From contig NZ_JASBYU010000009.1 of the NCBI RefSeq assembly GCF_029983815.1, positions 4,572 through 68,571 of the forward strand: a stretch of DNA of 64,000 bases. Reading direction: 5' to 3'. Made by a program: the position numbers and the translations under genes. The stretch comes from Lagierella sp. (GTDB lineage Bacteria > Bacillota > Clostridia > Tissierellales > Peptoniphilaceae). The number at the start of each line of letters is the position of its first letter. The first letter of the stretch is position 1. Below are positions 43,027 to 51,574 of this stretch, one piece after another. Below the pieces are notes generated by a model. The model was not told the origin of the DNA. It was given only the letters and a program-made list of their open reading frames with translations, and ran no database searches.

Positions 43027-43860
43027 TTAAATACTTTTTCCAATCTTACCTATCGATACCTTTACCAATTCCTTAAACTTAGGAGCTACAATCTTGGCAT
43101 TTTCATTGACCTCCTCATGGGTTAGTGGATTATCAGACAATCCTGAAGCCAAGTTACTTATAAAGGATATGCCACAAACCTTCATCCCCATATGAACTGC
43201 TACCATGGCTTCAACCGTAGTGGACATTCCAACTGCATCGGCACCTAATATTCCTGCCATCTTAACCTCAGCAGGAGTTTCAAAGTTTGGGCCGGAAGTT
43301 TGTAAATAGACTCCTTTTTGAAGTTTAAAATCTATCTCTTTAGCACTGTCTTCGATTAGGCCAATGAATTCTCTATCATAGACTTTAGACATATCTGGAA
43401 ATCTAGTGCCCCATCTCTCTTCATTTTCTCCAATTAAAGGTGATGGAACAAAACAGCTAATATGATCCGTTATAACCATTAAATCAGCAGGTTTAAAGGC
43501 TTTATTGCAACCACCTGCCGCATTTGTTAAAAAGAGCGCCTTAGCTCCCATCTCTTTCATCAGTCTAACAGGAAGTACAACATCTTCCATTCTATATCCT
43601 TCATAATAGTGGACACGCCCTTGCATAATTACAGTTGGAACTCCATCAACCTTTGCAAACACAAATCTTCCAACATGTCCCATAACTGTGGACTTTGGAA
43701 AATCGTCAATATCCACATAATCGATAGTTGCCTCTATCGTTAACTCCTGGGCAAAATCTCCTAGACCTGAACCTAGCACCAAAGCCACTTTCGGTTCGAA
43801 TGGAATTTTGTCCTTTAGACTTTCATAACAAGTTTTAACTCTATCATATGCTTTTGTCAT
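43027..43860 (-). CDS. punA: Purine nucleoside phosphorylase
   Basis: Splits purine nucleosides with phosphate to base and (deoxy)ribose-1-P. The 277 residues match the trimeric PNP/MTAP family: VALVLGSGLGDFAQEL (phosphate loop), VIMQGRVHYYEGYRMEDV, FLTNAAGGCNKAFKPADLMVITDHIS, GPNFETPAEVKM and ADAVGMSTTVEAMVA. Asn in the NLASGLSDNPLTHEE segment selects 6-oxopurines in the family. It is the first gene of the roughly 9-kb salvage operon, with GAGGAGG before its ATG. Confidence 0.94.
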   Translation of the reverse strand: MTKAYDRVKTCYESLKDKIPFEPKVALVLGSGLGDFAQELTIEATIDYVDIDDFPKSTVMGHVGRFVFAKVDGVPTVIMQGRVHYYEGYRMEDVVLPVRLMKEMGAKALFLTNAAGGCNKAFKPADLMVITDHISCFVPSPLIGENEERWGTRFPDMSKVYDREFIGLIEDSAKEIDFKLQKGVYLQTSGPNFETPAEVKMAGILGADAVGMSTTVEAMVAVHMGMKVCGISFISNLASGLSDNPLTHEEVNENAKIVAPKFKELVKVSIGKIGKSI

Positions 43861-44118
43861 TTTTCCTCCTCAACAACTATAGTCTTAACTCCATTATATA
43901 CTAACGGTGTTATAAAATACATAAACACCGCCATATACTAGGACTTTAGATAAATGCAAAGTAGTATGTCACTAATATCAAAATAGGTTAGGTTTCACGT
44001 ATCTAGAATATGATATCTTATATGTTTTGACCACGTTTCCTTCTTGTCTTTCTATATTGATGTTTTTATTTAAGCATTAGATACTATTTTGATTTATCAC
44101 ATTAATGTCTCTATTAAA
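43861..44118. other. Non-coding gap upstream of punA
   Basis: Apart from the hairpin at 43897-43937 nothing secure is seen. No open frame of useful length, and no purine or SAM riboswitch motif, is present. The region must hold the punA operon promoter. Confidence 0.5.
43897..43937 (-). promoter_or_regulatory. Long imperfect hairpin in the punA leader region
   Basis: CGGTGTT/AACACCG extended by two G-U pairs, a U-A pair and, after one bulge, four more pairs. It is more stable on the minus strand because the G-U pairs would be A-C on the plus strand. It lies 37 bases upstream of the punA start. No T run follows. It may be an attenuator, operator or processing stem, function unknown. Confidence 0.4.
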
Positions 44119-44157
44119 AGAACTCCTAATTTTTCTATTTGAAAAATTAGGAGTTCT
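44119..44157 (-). terminator. Terminator with 17-bp perfect stem downstream of the bacteriocin-like pair
   Basis: The arms are 44119-44135 and 44141-44157 with a five-base loop. The minus strand continues with TTTT. A partly paired outer arm (TCTAT/ATAGA) lengthens it. It ends the 44264-45021 transcript, about 105 bases after the last stop. Confidence 0.8.
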
Positions 44158-44263
44158 AAACATAGACAGAAAATTATTGTTATGATTGTACTTTTTATTT
44201 TCAGTGAGTCTTAAGTTGTATGAATAAGTATTTGTATTGAATTATTCAGTATTTTAAAACACA

Positions 44264-44476
44264 TTAGGATAATAACAGAAATATAGATGATATAGTCAAC
44301 AAGATTACTCCTAACCTTATCCACCTATTTTTTTCTGGAATTAAATTTGCAATAATAGCCATAATTATTGCTACTATGCCCATCATATTGACATCAAAGA
44401 AATGGCCTAAAATCAGATATATTATTAATAATAATATTTGAATGTATAGGAATTTCCTATTTTTATTTAGAAGCAT
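44264..44476 (-). CDS. Small membrane protein, candidate immunity protein
   Basis: The 70 residues are almost wholly membrane: three short hydrophobic stretches (FLYIQILLLIIYLILGHFF, MMGIVAIIMAIIANLI, WIRLGVILLTISSIFLLLS) joined by short basic loops. The start overlaps the preceding bacteriocin-like gene by ten bases, so the two are coupled. No named family is recognised. The position directly behind a secreted hydrophobic peptide precursor makes an immunity role likely, but this is inference. The ribosome site is weak. Confidence 0.55.
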   Translation of the reverse strand: MLLNKNRKFLYIQILLLIIYLILGHFFDVNMMGIVAIIMAIIANLIPEKNRWIRLGVILLTISSIFLLLS

Positions 44477-45021
44477 TCTTCTTTGATTTCCTTTATTCCT
44501 AAGATTGTACCTCCAATACTTACTAATGTTGAACCAAATCTATTAATGTTTTCTATGGTAGCACCTTGTCGTGCTATTGCGATTAATGCGGTTGCAGCAG
44601 CTTTAACTCCTCCTGAAATAGCAATAAATTTTTTTAATTTTGCTAATAATCCAACTCCCAAAGCAGTAGTTCCGACTGCCCAAGTTATCGCCCCAACACA
44701 GCCCCAGAAACTTTGAATTTGAAGTAGCTCTTCATCCTTAAGTACAAAGTTTATACCTTTAGATTTCAAATATTTACTTATTTCATCAAAATTACCTCTA
44801 TTTAACATTTCTTGAGGTATGTCATTTACTGCATTTAATATTTTATACATTGATTCTTCTGAAAGATTTGCAAATGTATCTTGTGATATATTATTAGCTA
44901 TATTATTTTTAAGTTCTTCAACCTTATTTGAAGAATTTGCAAAAGAGATTGATGAAAAAGCTATAGAGCTTAATAAAATAGTTGCTAAACAAATAGAAAC
45001 TATCCTTTTATTTTTAATCAT
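44467..45021 (-). CDS. Exported bacteriocin-like precursor
   Basis: The 184 residues have a Sec signal peptide (residues 1-28, IAFSSISFA), a charged propeptide-like region (about 29-105), then a hydrophobic Gly/Ala-rich C-terminal domain (about 106-184). That domain starts FWGCVGAITWAVGTTALGVG and ends EECF. Cys108 and Cys183 bracket it and might form a disulfide or a cleavage-delimited ring. The layout (signal, propeptide, hydrophobic toxin region) resembles SdpC-type or closticin-type killing peptides by architecture only; no sequence family is claimed. It has its own promoter and ribosome site GAGGAGG. Confidence 0.6.
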   Translation of the reverse strand: MIKNKRIVSICLATILLSSIAFSSISFANSSNKVEELKNNIANNISQDTFANLSEESMYKILNAVNDIPQEMLNRGNFDEISKYLKSKGINFVLKDEELLQIQSFWGCVGAITWAVGTTALGVGLLAKLKKFIAISGGVKAAATALIAIARQGATIENINRFGSTLVSIGGTILGIKEIKEECF

Positions 45022-45082
45022 ATTTCCTCCTCAATAAAATTCACTTATAATTTTCCGTCTGTTTTTATTTTATTTTATTATA

Positions 45083-45111
45083 AGTGTATCTGGTTAAATT
45101 GTTCCTGTCAA
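45083..45111 (-). promoter_or_regulatory. Sigma-A promoter for the bacteriocin-like pair
   Basis: On the minus strand TTGACA (45111-45106), a 17-base spacer and TACACT (45088-45083), about 60 bases upstream of the ATG. Confidence 0.7.
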
Positions 45112-45149
45112 TGTCTATAAGTCATTATTTTATTTTCTTGTACGTATGT

Positions 45150-45171
45150 CCTATTTATAGCTCTAAATAGG
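45150..45171. promoter_or_regulatory. Inverted repeat upstream of the bacteriocin-like promoter
   Basis: CCTATTTA (45150-45157) and TAAATAGG (45164-45171) with a six-base centre, 38 bases upstream of the -35. Candidate activator or repressor site. Confidence 0.4.
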
Positions 45172-45297
45172 CGTAATTCAAAAGCATCCTAGTAATTCTG
45201 GGTTAATTGCCCTTAAACCAAAAAAATAACTTTATACCCTTTCTTTATTTTATAATATATGCTATAATGGTTGATAGGATAATATTAGGAGTTAAGA

Positions 45298-46938
45298 TTG
45301 AAGAAGAAAATTAAGATTGATTTTTATTCATATATCCTAACGTTAGGTCTTCTACTACTATCCATTGTAACAGTCCCCTTGATAGTGGACTTGTTCTTCC
45401 AAAGGGATTATCAAGCAAGAAATCTATATGTTAAAAAATCGGGACTGAGAAGGGAAACTTTTTCTAAGAATTACTTAAAGGAGTCAGAAAACCTTTTAAA
45501 CAATAAGATAATAATTCCATCGAAAGAAGATAATTATTGGACCTATAATGGAGATATGAATAAATTTAAAGAAGAAAACAGATCCGATCAAAGATATCTG
45601 TATTCTTTCTTTATGCTAAATGATTTGATAAATGCATATGAACAAACAAATAAAACCATTTATTTAGATAAGGGCTATGAATATCTTGAGGATTTTATGA
45701 ACCAATGCCCCTATGATTTTGATCCCATATACAATATGCCTTGGCATGACGAGGCTACAGCTCAAAGGGTATTGAATATAGTTAGATTTTACAAGGTAGC
45801 AAAGACCCACCTTGAAGACTCTAAGTTAAAAAAGCTCAGAGACCATCTTGAGTTTACAACGGATAAATTGTCTACTGAAATGTACACCGGTTTTAACAAT
45901 CACGGTATGTTCCAAGACCTTTCACTATATTCCTATGGAAAGGCCTTTAGTAAAGAAGAGTATGTTACGCTTTCTTCGAGCAGGCTAGAAGAGTATTTTT
46001 TAGGATCCTTCTCCGATGAGGGGGTTCATCTGGAAAACTCCCCGGAATATCACTTTGAAATGTTATATATATTGAAGGATTTTTTTCGCTCAAGTCAAGA
46101 AAGCGACTTTTCAAAATATGACGAATTAAGAAATGTGTATAGAAATTCCGTTAATTATTCAAAGGCTATACTGCTTCCAAATGGATATGTTCCAAATATT
46201 GGAGATACTAAGAAATATAAGCCAGACTTAAATGACTTCTATTCCAATAAGGAGCTGAGGAAGGCTTTAGATGAAAAAAGACAGAAATTTTTAAAGTCAG
46301 GATATGATATTTATAAAAATAGAGATTCTTACTTGCTACTTAGGGGAAATTCTTATCTTACCTACCATCATCACGATGATGACTTGTCCTTTTGGCTATA
46401 TAAAAACGGAGATATTATAACAGAAGCTGGGAAAATCGGATACGATTGGGACAACCCTTTGACAAAGTATGTTCGTACTTACCCTGCCCACAACACTGTG
46501 GTAATAGACAAAGAGGAGTCCATAGACCCAAGTGTTCAAGATGGAGAGATGTTTGATCTTGGAGAAAATAAAATGTCCGCTATCACTAGAAGGTCTTCTA
46601 AAGCAGATGTAAAAAGAGACATAGATTTTGATGATAATTTAAATAAGATAAATATACAAACTTCTATAACTGCAAAGGATGAAAAAGAACATGAATATGA
46701 ATTATACTTTCATTTGGCCCCTGGAATAACCGCAGGATATTCCGTCGAGGGTATGGATAAGGTCTTTTTGTATAGGGATGATGTAGAAATCGGAAGTTTT
46801 AAAGCCACAGAAGAAATTGAATTTAAACAGGATATGTACTACCCCTACTCCTATGCTAAAGGAGAAAAAACCCTTGTGCTATATATAAACACAAGGGGAA
46901 TTGACAAGAGGGTAGATGTGGAAATTAGACTTCCATAA
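45298..46938 (+). CDS. Heparinase II/III-family polysaccharide lyase-like protein
   Basis: The 546 residues begin with a membrane anchor (YILTLGLLLLSIVTVPLIVDLFF, about 11-33). They continue with an alpha-toroid (MPWHDEATAQRVLNIVRFYK, GFNNHGMFQDLSLYSYG, FSDEGVHLENSPEYHFEML) and a beta-sheet domain (YLTYHHHDDDLSFWLYKNGDIITEAGK, YPAHNTVVID). These are the heparinase II/III catalytic elements, including the Tyr and His residues. It probably degrades or edits an acidic polysaccharide at the outer surface. The start is TTG at 45298 after TAGGAG. It converges on the PIG-L/GNAT/YfhO operon. Confidence 0.87.
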   Translation: MKKKIKIDFYSYILTLGLLLLSIVTVPLIVDLFFQRDYQARNLYVKKSGLRRETFSKNYLKESENLLNNKIIIPSKEDNYWTYNGDMNKFKEENRSDQRYLYSFFMLNDLINAYEQTNKTIYLDKGYEYLEDFMNQCPYDFDPIYNMPWHDEATAQRVLNIVRFYKVAKTHLEDSKLKKLRDHLEFTTDKLSTEMYTGFNNHGMFQDLSLYSYGKAFSKEEYVTLSSSRLEEYFLGSFSDEGVHLENSPEYHFEMLYILKDFFRSSQESDFSKYDELRNVYRNSVNYSKAILLPNGYVPNIGDTKKYKPDLNDFYSNKELRKALDEKRQKFLKSGYDIYKNRDSYLLLRGNSYLTYHHHDDDLSFWLYKNGDIITEAGKIGYDWDNPLTKYVRTYPAHNTVVIDKEESIDPSVQDGEMFDLGENKMSAITRRSSKADVKRDIDFDDNLNKINIQTSITAKDEKEHEYELYFHLAPGITAGYSVEGMDKVFLYRDDVEIGSFKATEEIEFKQDMYYPYSYAKGEKTLVLYINTRGIDKRVDVEIRLP

Positions 46939-46954
46939 GTTCTTTTGATTTTAA

Positions 46955-46984
46955 AAACAAGCACTTTGAAAAAAGTGCTTGTTT
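46955..46984. terminator. Bidirectional terminator between the heparinase and PIG-L genes
   Basis: AAACAAGCACTTT (46955-46967) pairs perfectly with AAAGTGCTTGTTT (46972-46984), loop GAAA. It overlaps the PIG-L stop. Confidence 0.88.
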
Positions 46985-47834
46985 ATTTATTATCCCGTAA
47001 AACCTTATAAAAGGTTCTATGATTGGCGATTCTTCTAGGTAGTTTTTCCTGAATCTTTTTGTCGTCGATTTCATCGACTAAAATGATATAATCTGAAATA
47101 TCGAGTTCACTAAAGTATTCCACAAATCCATTTTCACCTATACTAATGGACTTGTACTTATTTAACTGTAGGAAAATATCGAAGTCCATGGCCACTGTTT
47201 GACTTTCAAAAATTTTAAAGAGCCCTTCTTTTTCTCTTCCATTAAAAACACTGTGGCAGTTTATTAAATTATCAGGCAAAAAATTACTGACTTCATATAG
47301 GTAGATTCTAGATGATATATTTAACGTTTTTGCCACATTACTAAATATATAATTAGTCCATCTATGTTCATAATGAGAGTCGAAGGGAGAAACTATAAAG
47401 ATTTTTTCATAGGTTCTCCCTTGTAAAAAACCTCTAAGCTCCTCACATGTTTCCTTTGTATATCTATCAACATGGTTATTTTTTGCAGAAAAAATTTTGA
47501 GAGATCTCAAATTTAATTTCTTTACAAGACTTCTTGCTTCTCTTTCTCTAATGGATTTTATATCTTCCTTCCCCTTAGACTTTGACCCAGATGAGTCAGT
47601 TAGGTATATTAAATCCACTTTTTTATTGAAGTCATAATTGTTTAATAAAAGCCCGCCAAGACCAATACTTTCATCATCCACATGGGGTGAAATCACCAAT
47701 GTGTCCCCTAAAGGTACTTGAAGTTTTCTAGTCTTTCCCTTTAGTTTCTTAGCCCTATAAATTTTTTTAATATTAATAAGGTTATACCATTTGATGGGAT
47801 AGTATAGTAATTTAGCTAAATTGTCTTTCCACAT
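46983..47834 (-). CDS. PIG-L family N-acetylglucosaminyl deacetylase-like protein
   Basis: The 283 residues contain the zinc/catalytic motif VISPHVDDESIGLGG (His51, Asp53 and Asp54), and VSPFDSHYEHRW, which supplies the distal histidine. The family removes acetyl groups from N-acetyl sugars (MshB, BshB, GlcNAc-PI). Here the neighbours are cell-surface glycan genes, so the target is probably a wall or capsule glycan rather than bacillithiol. A basic N-terminal extension of 40 residues is unusual. It follows the acetyltransferase gene by three bases. Confidence 0.83.
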   Translation of the reverse strand: MWKDNLAKLLYYPIKWYNLINIKKIYRAKKLKGKTRKLQVPLGDTLVISPHVDDESIGLGGLLLNNYDFNKKVDLIYLTDSSGSKSKGKEDIKSIREREARSLVKKLNLRSLKIFSAKNNHVDRYTKETCEELRGFLQGRTYEKIFIVSPFDSHYEHRWTNYIFSNVAKTLNISSRIYLYEVSNFLPDNLINCHSVFNGREKEGLFKIFESQTVAMDFDIFLQLNKYKSISIGENGFVEYFSELDISDYIILVDEIDDKKIQEKLPRRIANHRTFYKVLRDNK

Positions 47835-47837
47835 CCC

Positions 47838-48902
47838 CTATCCCTCCAATGCACTTTTAAATCCAATCATCTTCTTTACTCTCTGACCCTTTTCCGTTTT
47901 AAAATAGTCCAGTCTGTAGACATTTGTAAAGTCGTTGGCATAGCCAAATTTCCAAGGGTATCCCCCTACTCCAAAGTTGAATTTTGTAAAATTATCTTGA
48001 TTGAAAAAACTTTTGAAGATAAAATAAAATATCGCATTACTCAAACTGTAGTCTCTAAAATCTGGATTATAGGCAGTATTCCATGATACAAGTTCATTTT
48101 TGTCAATGTAACAATTTCTATAGGCGATAATATTTCCATTGTCCTTGTCCCTAAGTATGAATAATCTGACGGATTTTGATTTCAGTTGTATATTTTTTAT
48201 AAAATCCTCTCTATTTTCCTCCTCATATAGGGAATATCTCTCTTTGCGGCCAGATTTTTTCAAAAAATCCTTCTCCAAGATATGAAGATTTTTTATTTCT
48301 TCGTAAACTTTTTCATTCATATCATCTATTATCTCAAATTCCACATTTTTTTCTCTAAGCAACTTGTTTTTGTATTTTCTTGTATTAGCTGGAAAAGTCT
48401 TTTCAAAGGACTCAAAGCTTTCAAAAGAGCTAAAGTCAAGTATTGGAACCATATTTTGATGGTGGATATGGGGATTATATCTTTGGTTTTTAAGTAGATA
48501 GCTACAAAGATTGGTTCTTGGTAAAATATTGTCCAGCGAAATTCTATCGATTTCCAATTTATCCATATATTTAAAGATATTCTTCAATAGAGTATCCTCA
48601 TTGTCTAAAGTATTATCCAAGATAAAGTTCTTAAAATCCCCTTCTATGGCAAATCTAAGCTCCCTCCACCTTATAAAACCCTTCTTTCGTTCTATAACTT
48701 CAAGGGGAGCAAGTAACGAAGGTCTGTTATTATGGTACATTAATAGATAATGTAAATTTTCATCTCTATAGGACTTTAAATACTGTCTTAAAAAAATAGG
48801 TGAATAAAAAATCCTCTTTTCATTACAGTTTTCCCAAAGCCTTTCTATATCCTTAAAAGAATTTTCAAAATCTTTAAAAGTCTTAATTTCCCTAACTTCC
48901 AT
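47838..48902 (-). CDS. GNAT-fold acyltransferase of the CelD/FemAB-like (acetyltransferase 6) family
   Basis: The 354 residues contain a double-GNAT layout. The N-terminal half begins FKDFENSFKDIERLWENCNEKRIFYSPIFLRQYLKSY; the C-terminal half carries PANTRKYKNKLLREK, VRLFILRDKDNGNIIAYRNCYI and NFGVGGYPWKFGYANDFTNVYRLDYF. Similar proteins occur in exopolysaccharide clusters and are thought to acylate sugars or polysaccharides. It is next to PIG-L and downstream of yfhO. The acyl donor and substrate cannot be told. Confidence 0.75.
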   Translation of the reverse strand: MEVREIKTFKDFENSFKDIERLWENCNEKRIFYSPIFLRQYLKSYRDENLHYLLMYHNNRPSLLAPLEVIERKKGFIRWRELRFAIEGDFKNFILDNTLDNEDTLLKNIFKYMDKLEIDRISLDNILPRTNLCSYLLKNQRYNPHIHHQNMVPILDFSSFESFESFEKTFPANTRKYKNKLLREKNVEFEIIDDMNEKVYEEIKNLHILEKDFLKKSGRKERYSLYEEENREDFIKNIQLKSKSVRLFILRDKDNGNIIAYRNCYIDKNELVSWNTAYNPDFRDYSLSNAIFYFIFKSFFNQDNFTKFNFGVGGYPWKFGYANDFTNVYRLDYFKTEKGQRVKKMIGFKSALEG

Positions 48903-48942
48903 TGATATCCTTTCTAATTATCTCTTCACTTTTAACCTATGA

Positions 48943-51486
48943 TTAACGACTAAATCCTATGAGTTTTGCTAAAGTTTTCTTTTTTAAAATCATAAGCATT
49001 ATTATAGTTGAAATACTAAGGCCCATGCCAAGGTTAAAACCTGATGGACTATACTTTAACTTTACATGATTTTTTCCCTTTTCCCCTTCGATCATCAAAA
49101 ACGCCTCATAGAATTCTTCCGTCTCAACCTCTTCTCCATTAACAAAAGCTCTCCAGCCTTCATTATATGGTATTGAGGTCAAAATCTTGCCATTGTCCGT
49201 ATTTATATCAAAAGTGACAATTTCTTTTTCTATCTTTATATTTTCACCAAGATTTTTCAATATCTCTTCATAACTTCTGATAAAGGCCTCTTCATTAAGT
49301 TTAAACACTCTAAACCCAAACTGGCCATCGTCGTCCTTAATGATATTTAATTTGATTTTAAAATAAGTTCCCTTTTCCATGAAGATACCGCCGGTTATAT
49401 TTTTGTTTCTAATATCAAATTCCGTCAACTCACCATAAATGTCCACAGTGAACTTATTGTCTTCAATACTATCTGAATCAAAATAATAGTAACCATCCTC
49501 TGGCGCTTCATATTCTAAAATTAAAGTTTTTTCATCTTCATCTGGTATGGTGTAAAAAACTTTATCCTCTAAACTCTCGGTTATTTCCAGATCTTTTCCC
49601 TGTTGTCCAATCCTTTCTACAGGAGTGAAGATCTTATCTTCTCTTCCAGAGAGAAGCGTCAATAATTCTTCTTGATTTTCAATATTATCATATTTATAAT
49701 TAACCCTATTTATATCGCCTCTAGGTTCAAAGGCTAGAGGAAGAGAAAACCTATTTTCCAATAGGGTTACAGCTCCTACCTGTCTAATCCTATCAAATCC
49801 AAAAACCTCTACATCCGTCTCCTTTTGATACAGATATTTAATATTTAAAAAGGAGTTTAAAATAGGAGTCGTGTAATTATAGTAAATCCTATTTCCCAAG
49901 GGACTCGAACTATGCCCCATATTTTCTAAAAATATTGATATCCTCTTGTCTAGTGTAGATGAAAACATGGAAAGTCCATTGTAGGAATAAAGAGCTGGGT
50001 CATTAAAGGTAAACCTGTCCATCACTTCGGACCTATAGAAGTCCTTGTCCTTAATCCCCGACTTTAGCGCATCTATCTCCTCTTGGTACTTGATAAAGTC
50101 GTAGTAATCCGTAGTCCCGCCAGAGAACACTCCGACACATATATTTATAATTAGTTCAAGGCTTAAAAGTCCACAGAGTAACACTTTTGCAATCTTTTTT
50201 TTCCTAATGACAAAATAGCTTAGGGTTATATATCCTGTCATTAGAAGTATATTTGCCACATTTATCTGCCACTGTCTCTTTGTTCCTAAGAAATAAATTA
50301 TTAAAAGAGCCAATATTCCAAAGGGTAGGACCAATTTTATATTATCATATTCTAAGTTTTTAAAGGTTTTGTAACATACTACTCCCACAACAAATGCAAG
50401 TATAAACGTAAACCTTGAGGGTAGCATATTGGAGTATCTAAAGCCATGCCATATATAGTCAAGAACATTTACATTGGTGCTTAGATACAAGAAGATTATG
50501 AAAAATGATGTTGCAAACTTTTCTCTTCTTAAAATACCCTTGGTGAAAAGATAGATAAATATAAAGAATATAATAATAAGCCCACTGTAAATATTGGGAA
50601 GACCATCCCTTACTGTGGAGTAGTTAAAGGCCAGTGAATTTGCCATTAAGTCATGGAAATTCTTAATTAGTTTTACCTCTCCTGAAAAAGGGCTGGCTGA
50701 TTTATATACTCTACTTAGACCTATGGCAGTTGGAAGTAGTATAAAAGCACCAATTAAAGCACAGCAAATAGAATAGTAAAGGGTCTTTAACCCCTTTAAT
50801 ACTAAACTTTTTAAGTCCTTGCCCAATATAAAGTTAAAACCAAAATAAAATAATACTACTGCTAGACTAACAAAGACAGATATATAGTAATTTAGTAAAA
50901 AGCATCCTAAAAGGCTAAAAAAGTACAGCCTATAGGAGTCTCCTACAACTATATTTTTAACCCCTAAGATTACTAAAGGAAAAAGTATTAGTACATCTAG
51001 CCACATAATATTCCAATAGTATCCTGCAACAAAACCACTTAGGGAATATATCAAAGAAAAAGCAACCAGTGAGTAGTCCTTTTTTTGATAGATCCAGTAT
51101 AGGTAGATACTAAAGGTAAGTCCCATTAGGCCAATCTTTAAAGCAATCGCCAATTCATAAAAGACTATGACCATACTCTTTGGAATGGCAATTAAAAATA
51201 TATTGATCGGTGAGAGAAGATAATAGGCCGATAGTCCTAAGAAGTCAGAACCAAGCCCTAGGACAAAGGTATAAAAAAAGCCTCCCCCGTTTAATAATTT
51301 ATCTCTAAGAATTAAAAAAAACTGATAGTATTGATGATATGCATCTACTATAAGTATCTGTTTTCTTCCTATGGGATAGTAATCACTAAAGATATATATG
51401 AATATAAAAGTCAAGAATGGCACTAAAAAAGCCAGTGTAAAATAAAAATATCTTTTATTCTTTAATCTTTCATAAAATTCTTTCAT
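48943..51486 (-). CDS. YfhO-family polytopic membrane protein (GT-C glycosyltransferase-like)
   Basis: The 847 residues are a GT-C type protein: about 13 membrane helices in the first 480 residues, with a conserved luminal loop after TM1 (DAYHQYYQFFLILRDKLLNGGGFFYTFVLGLGSDF), an extracytoplasmic C-terminal domain (about 480-820) and a final helix. YfhO in Gram-positives transfers sugars from lipid-linked donors to lipoteichoic acid or surface polymers. It starts an operon with the acetyltransferase and PIG-L genes. The ribosome site is AGGAGGGG. Confidence 0.85.
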   Translation of the reverse strand: MKEFYERLKNKRYFYFTLAFLVPFLTFIFIYIFSDYYPIGRKQILIVDAYHQYYQFFLILRDKLLNGGGFFYTFVLGLGSDFLGLSAYYLLSPINIFLIAIPKSMVIVFYELAIALKIGLMGLTFSIYLYWIYQKKDYSLVAFSLIYSLSGFVAGYYWNIMWLDVLILFPLVILGVKNIVVGDSYRLYFFSLLGCFLLNYYISVFVSLAVVLFYFGFNFILGKDLKSLVLKGLKTLYYSICCALIGAFILLPTAIGLSRVYKSASPFSGEVKLIKNFHDLMANSLAFNYSTVRDGLPNIYSGLIIIFFIFIYLFTKGILRREKFATSFFIIFLYLSTNVNVLDYIWHGFRYSNMLPSRFTFILAFVVGVVCYKTFKNLEYDNIKLVLPFGILALLIIYFLGTKRQWQINVANILLMTGYITLSYFVIRKKKIAKVLLCGLLSLELIINICVGVFSGGTTDYYDFIKYQEEIDALKSGIKDKDFYRSEVMDRFTFNDPALYSYNGLSMFSSTLDKRISIFLENMGHSSSPLGNRIYYNYTTPILNSFLNIKYLYQKETDVEVFGFDRIRQVGAVTLLENRFSLPLAFEPRGDINRVNYKYDNIENQEELLTLLSGREDKIFTPVERIGQQGKDLEITESLEDKVFYTIPDEDEKTLILEYEAPEDGYYYFDSDSIEDNKFTVDIYGELTEFDIRNKNITGGIFMEKGTYFKIKLNIIKDDDGQFGFRVFKLNEEAFIRSYEEILKNLGENIKIEKEIVTFDINTDNGKILTSIPYNEGWRAFVNGEEVETEEFYEAFLMIEGEKGKNHVKLKYSPSGFNLGMGLSISTIIMLMILKKKTLAKLIGFSR

Positions 51487-51540
51487 AGCCCCTCCTAAGT
51501 AGTATTATACTTTAAAATGCTGAAGGTTGCTAAAATATTA

Positions 51541-51568
51541 AAAAGCGTCCCCAAAAAAAGGGAACGCT
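51541..51568 (-). terminator. Terminator after the ABC-2 permease gene
   Basis: AGCGTCCCC (51544-51552) and GGGAACGCT (51560-51568) form a nine-base stem (one G-U pair on the minus strand), followed by T on the minus strand. Confidence 0.87.
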
Positions 51569-51574
51569 AGTAAT

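Noticed and set aside
43861..44060. Purine or SAM riboswitch ahead of punA
   Set aside because: No TATAATC, TTTCTACC or the other conserved purine-aptamer bases, and no SAM aptamer pattern, are present on the minus strand.
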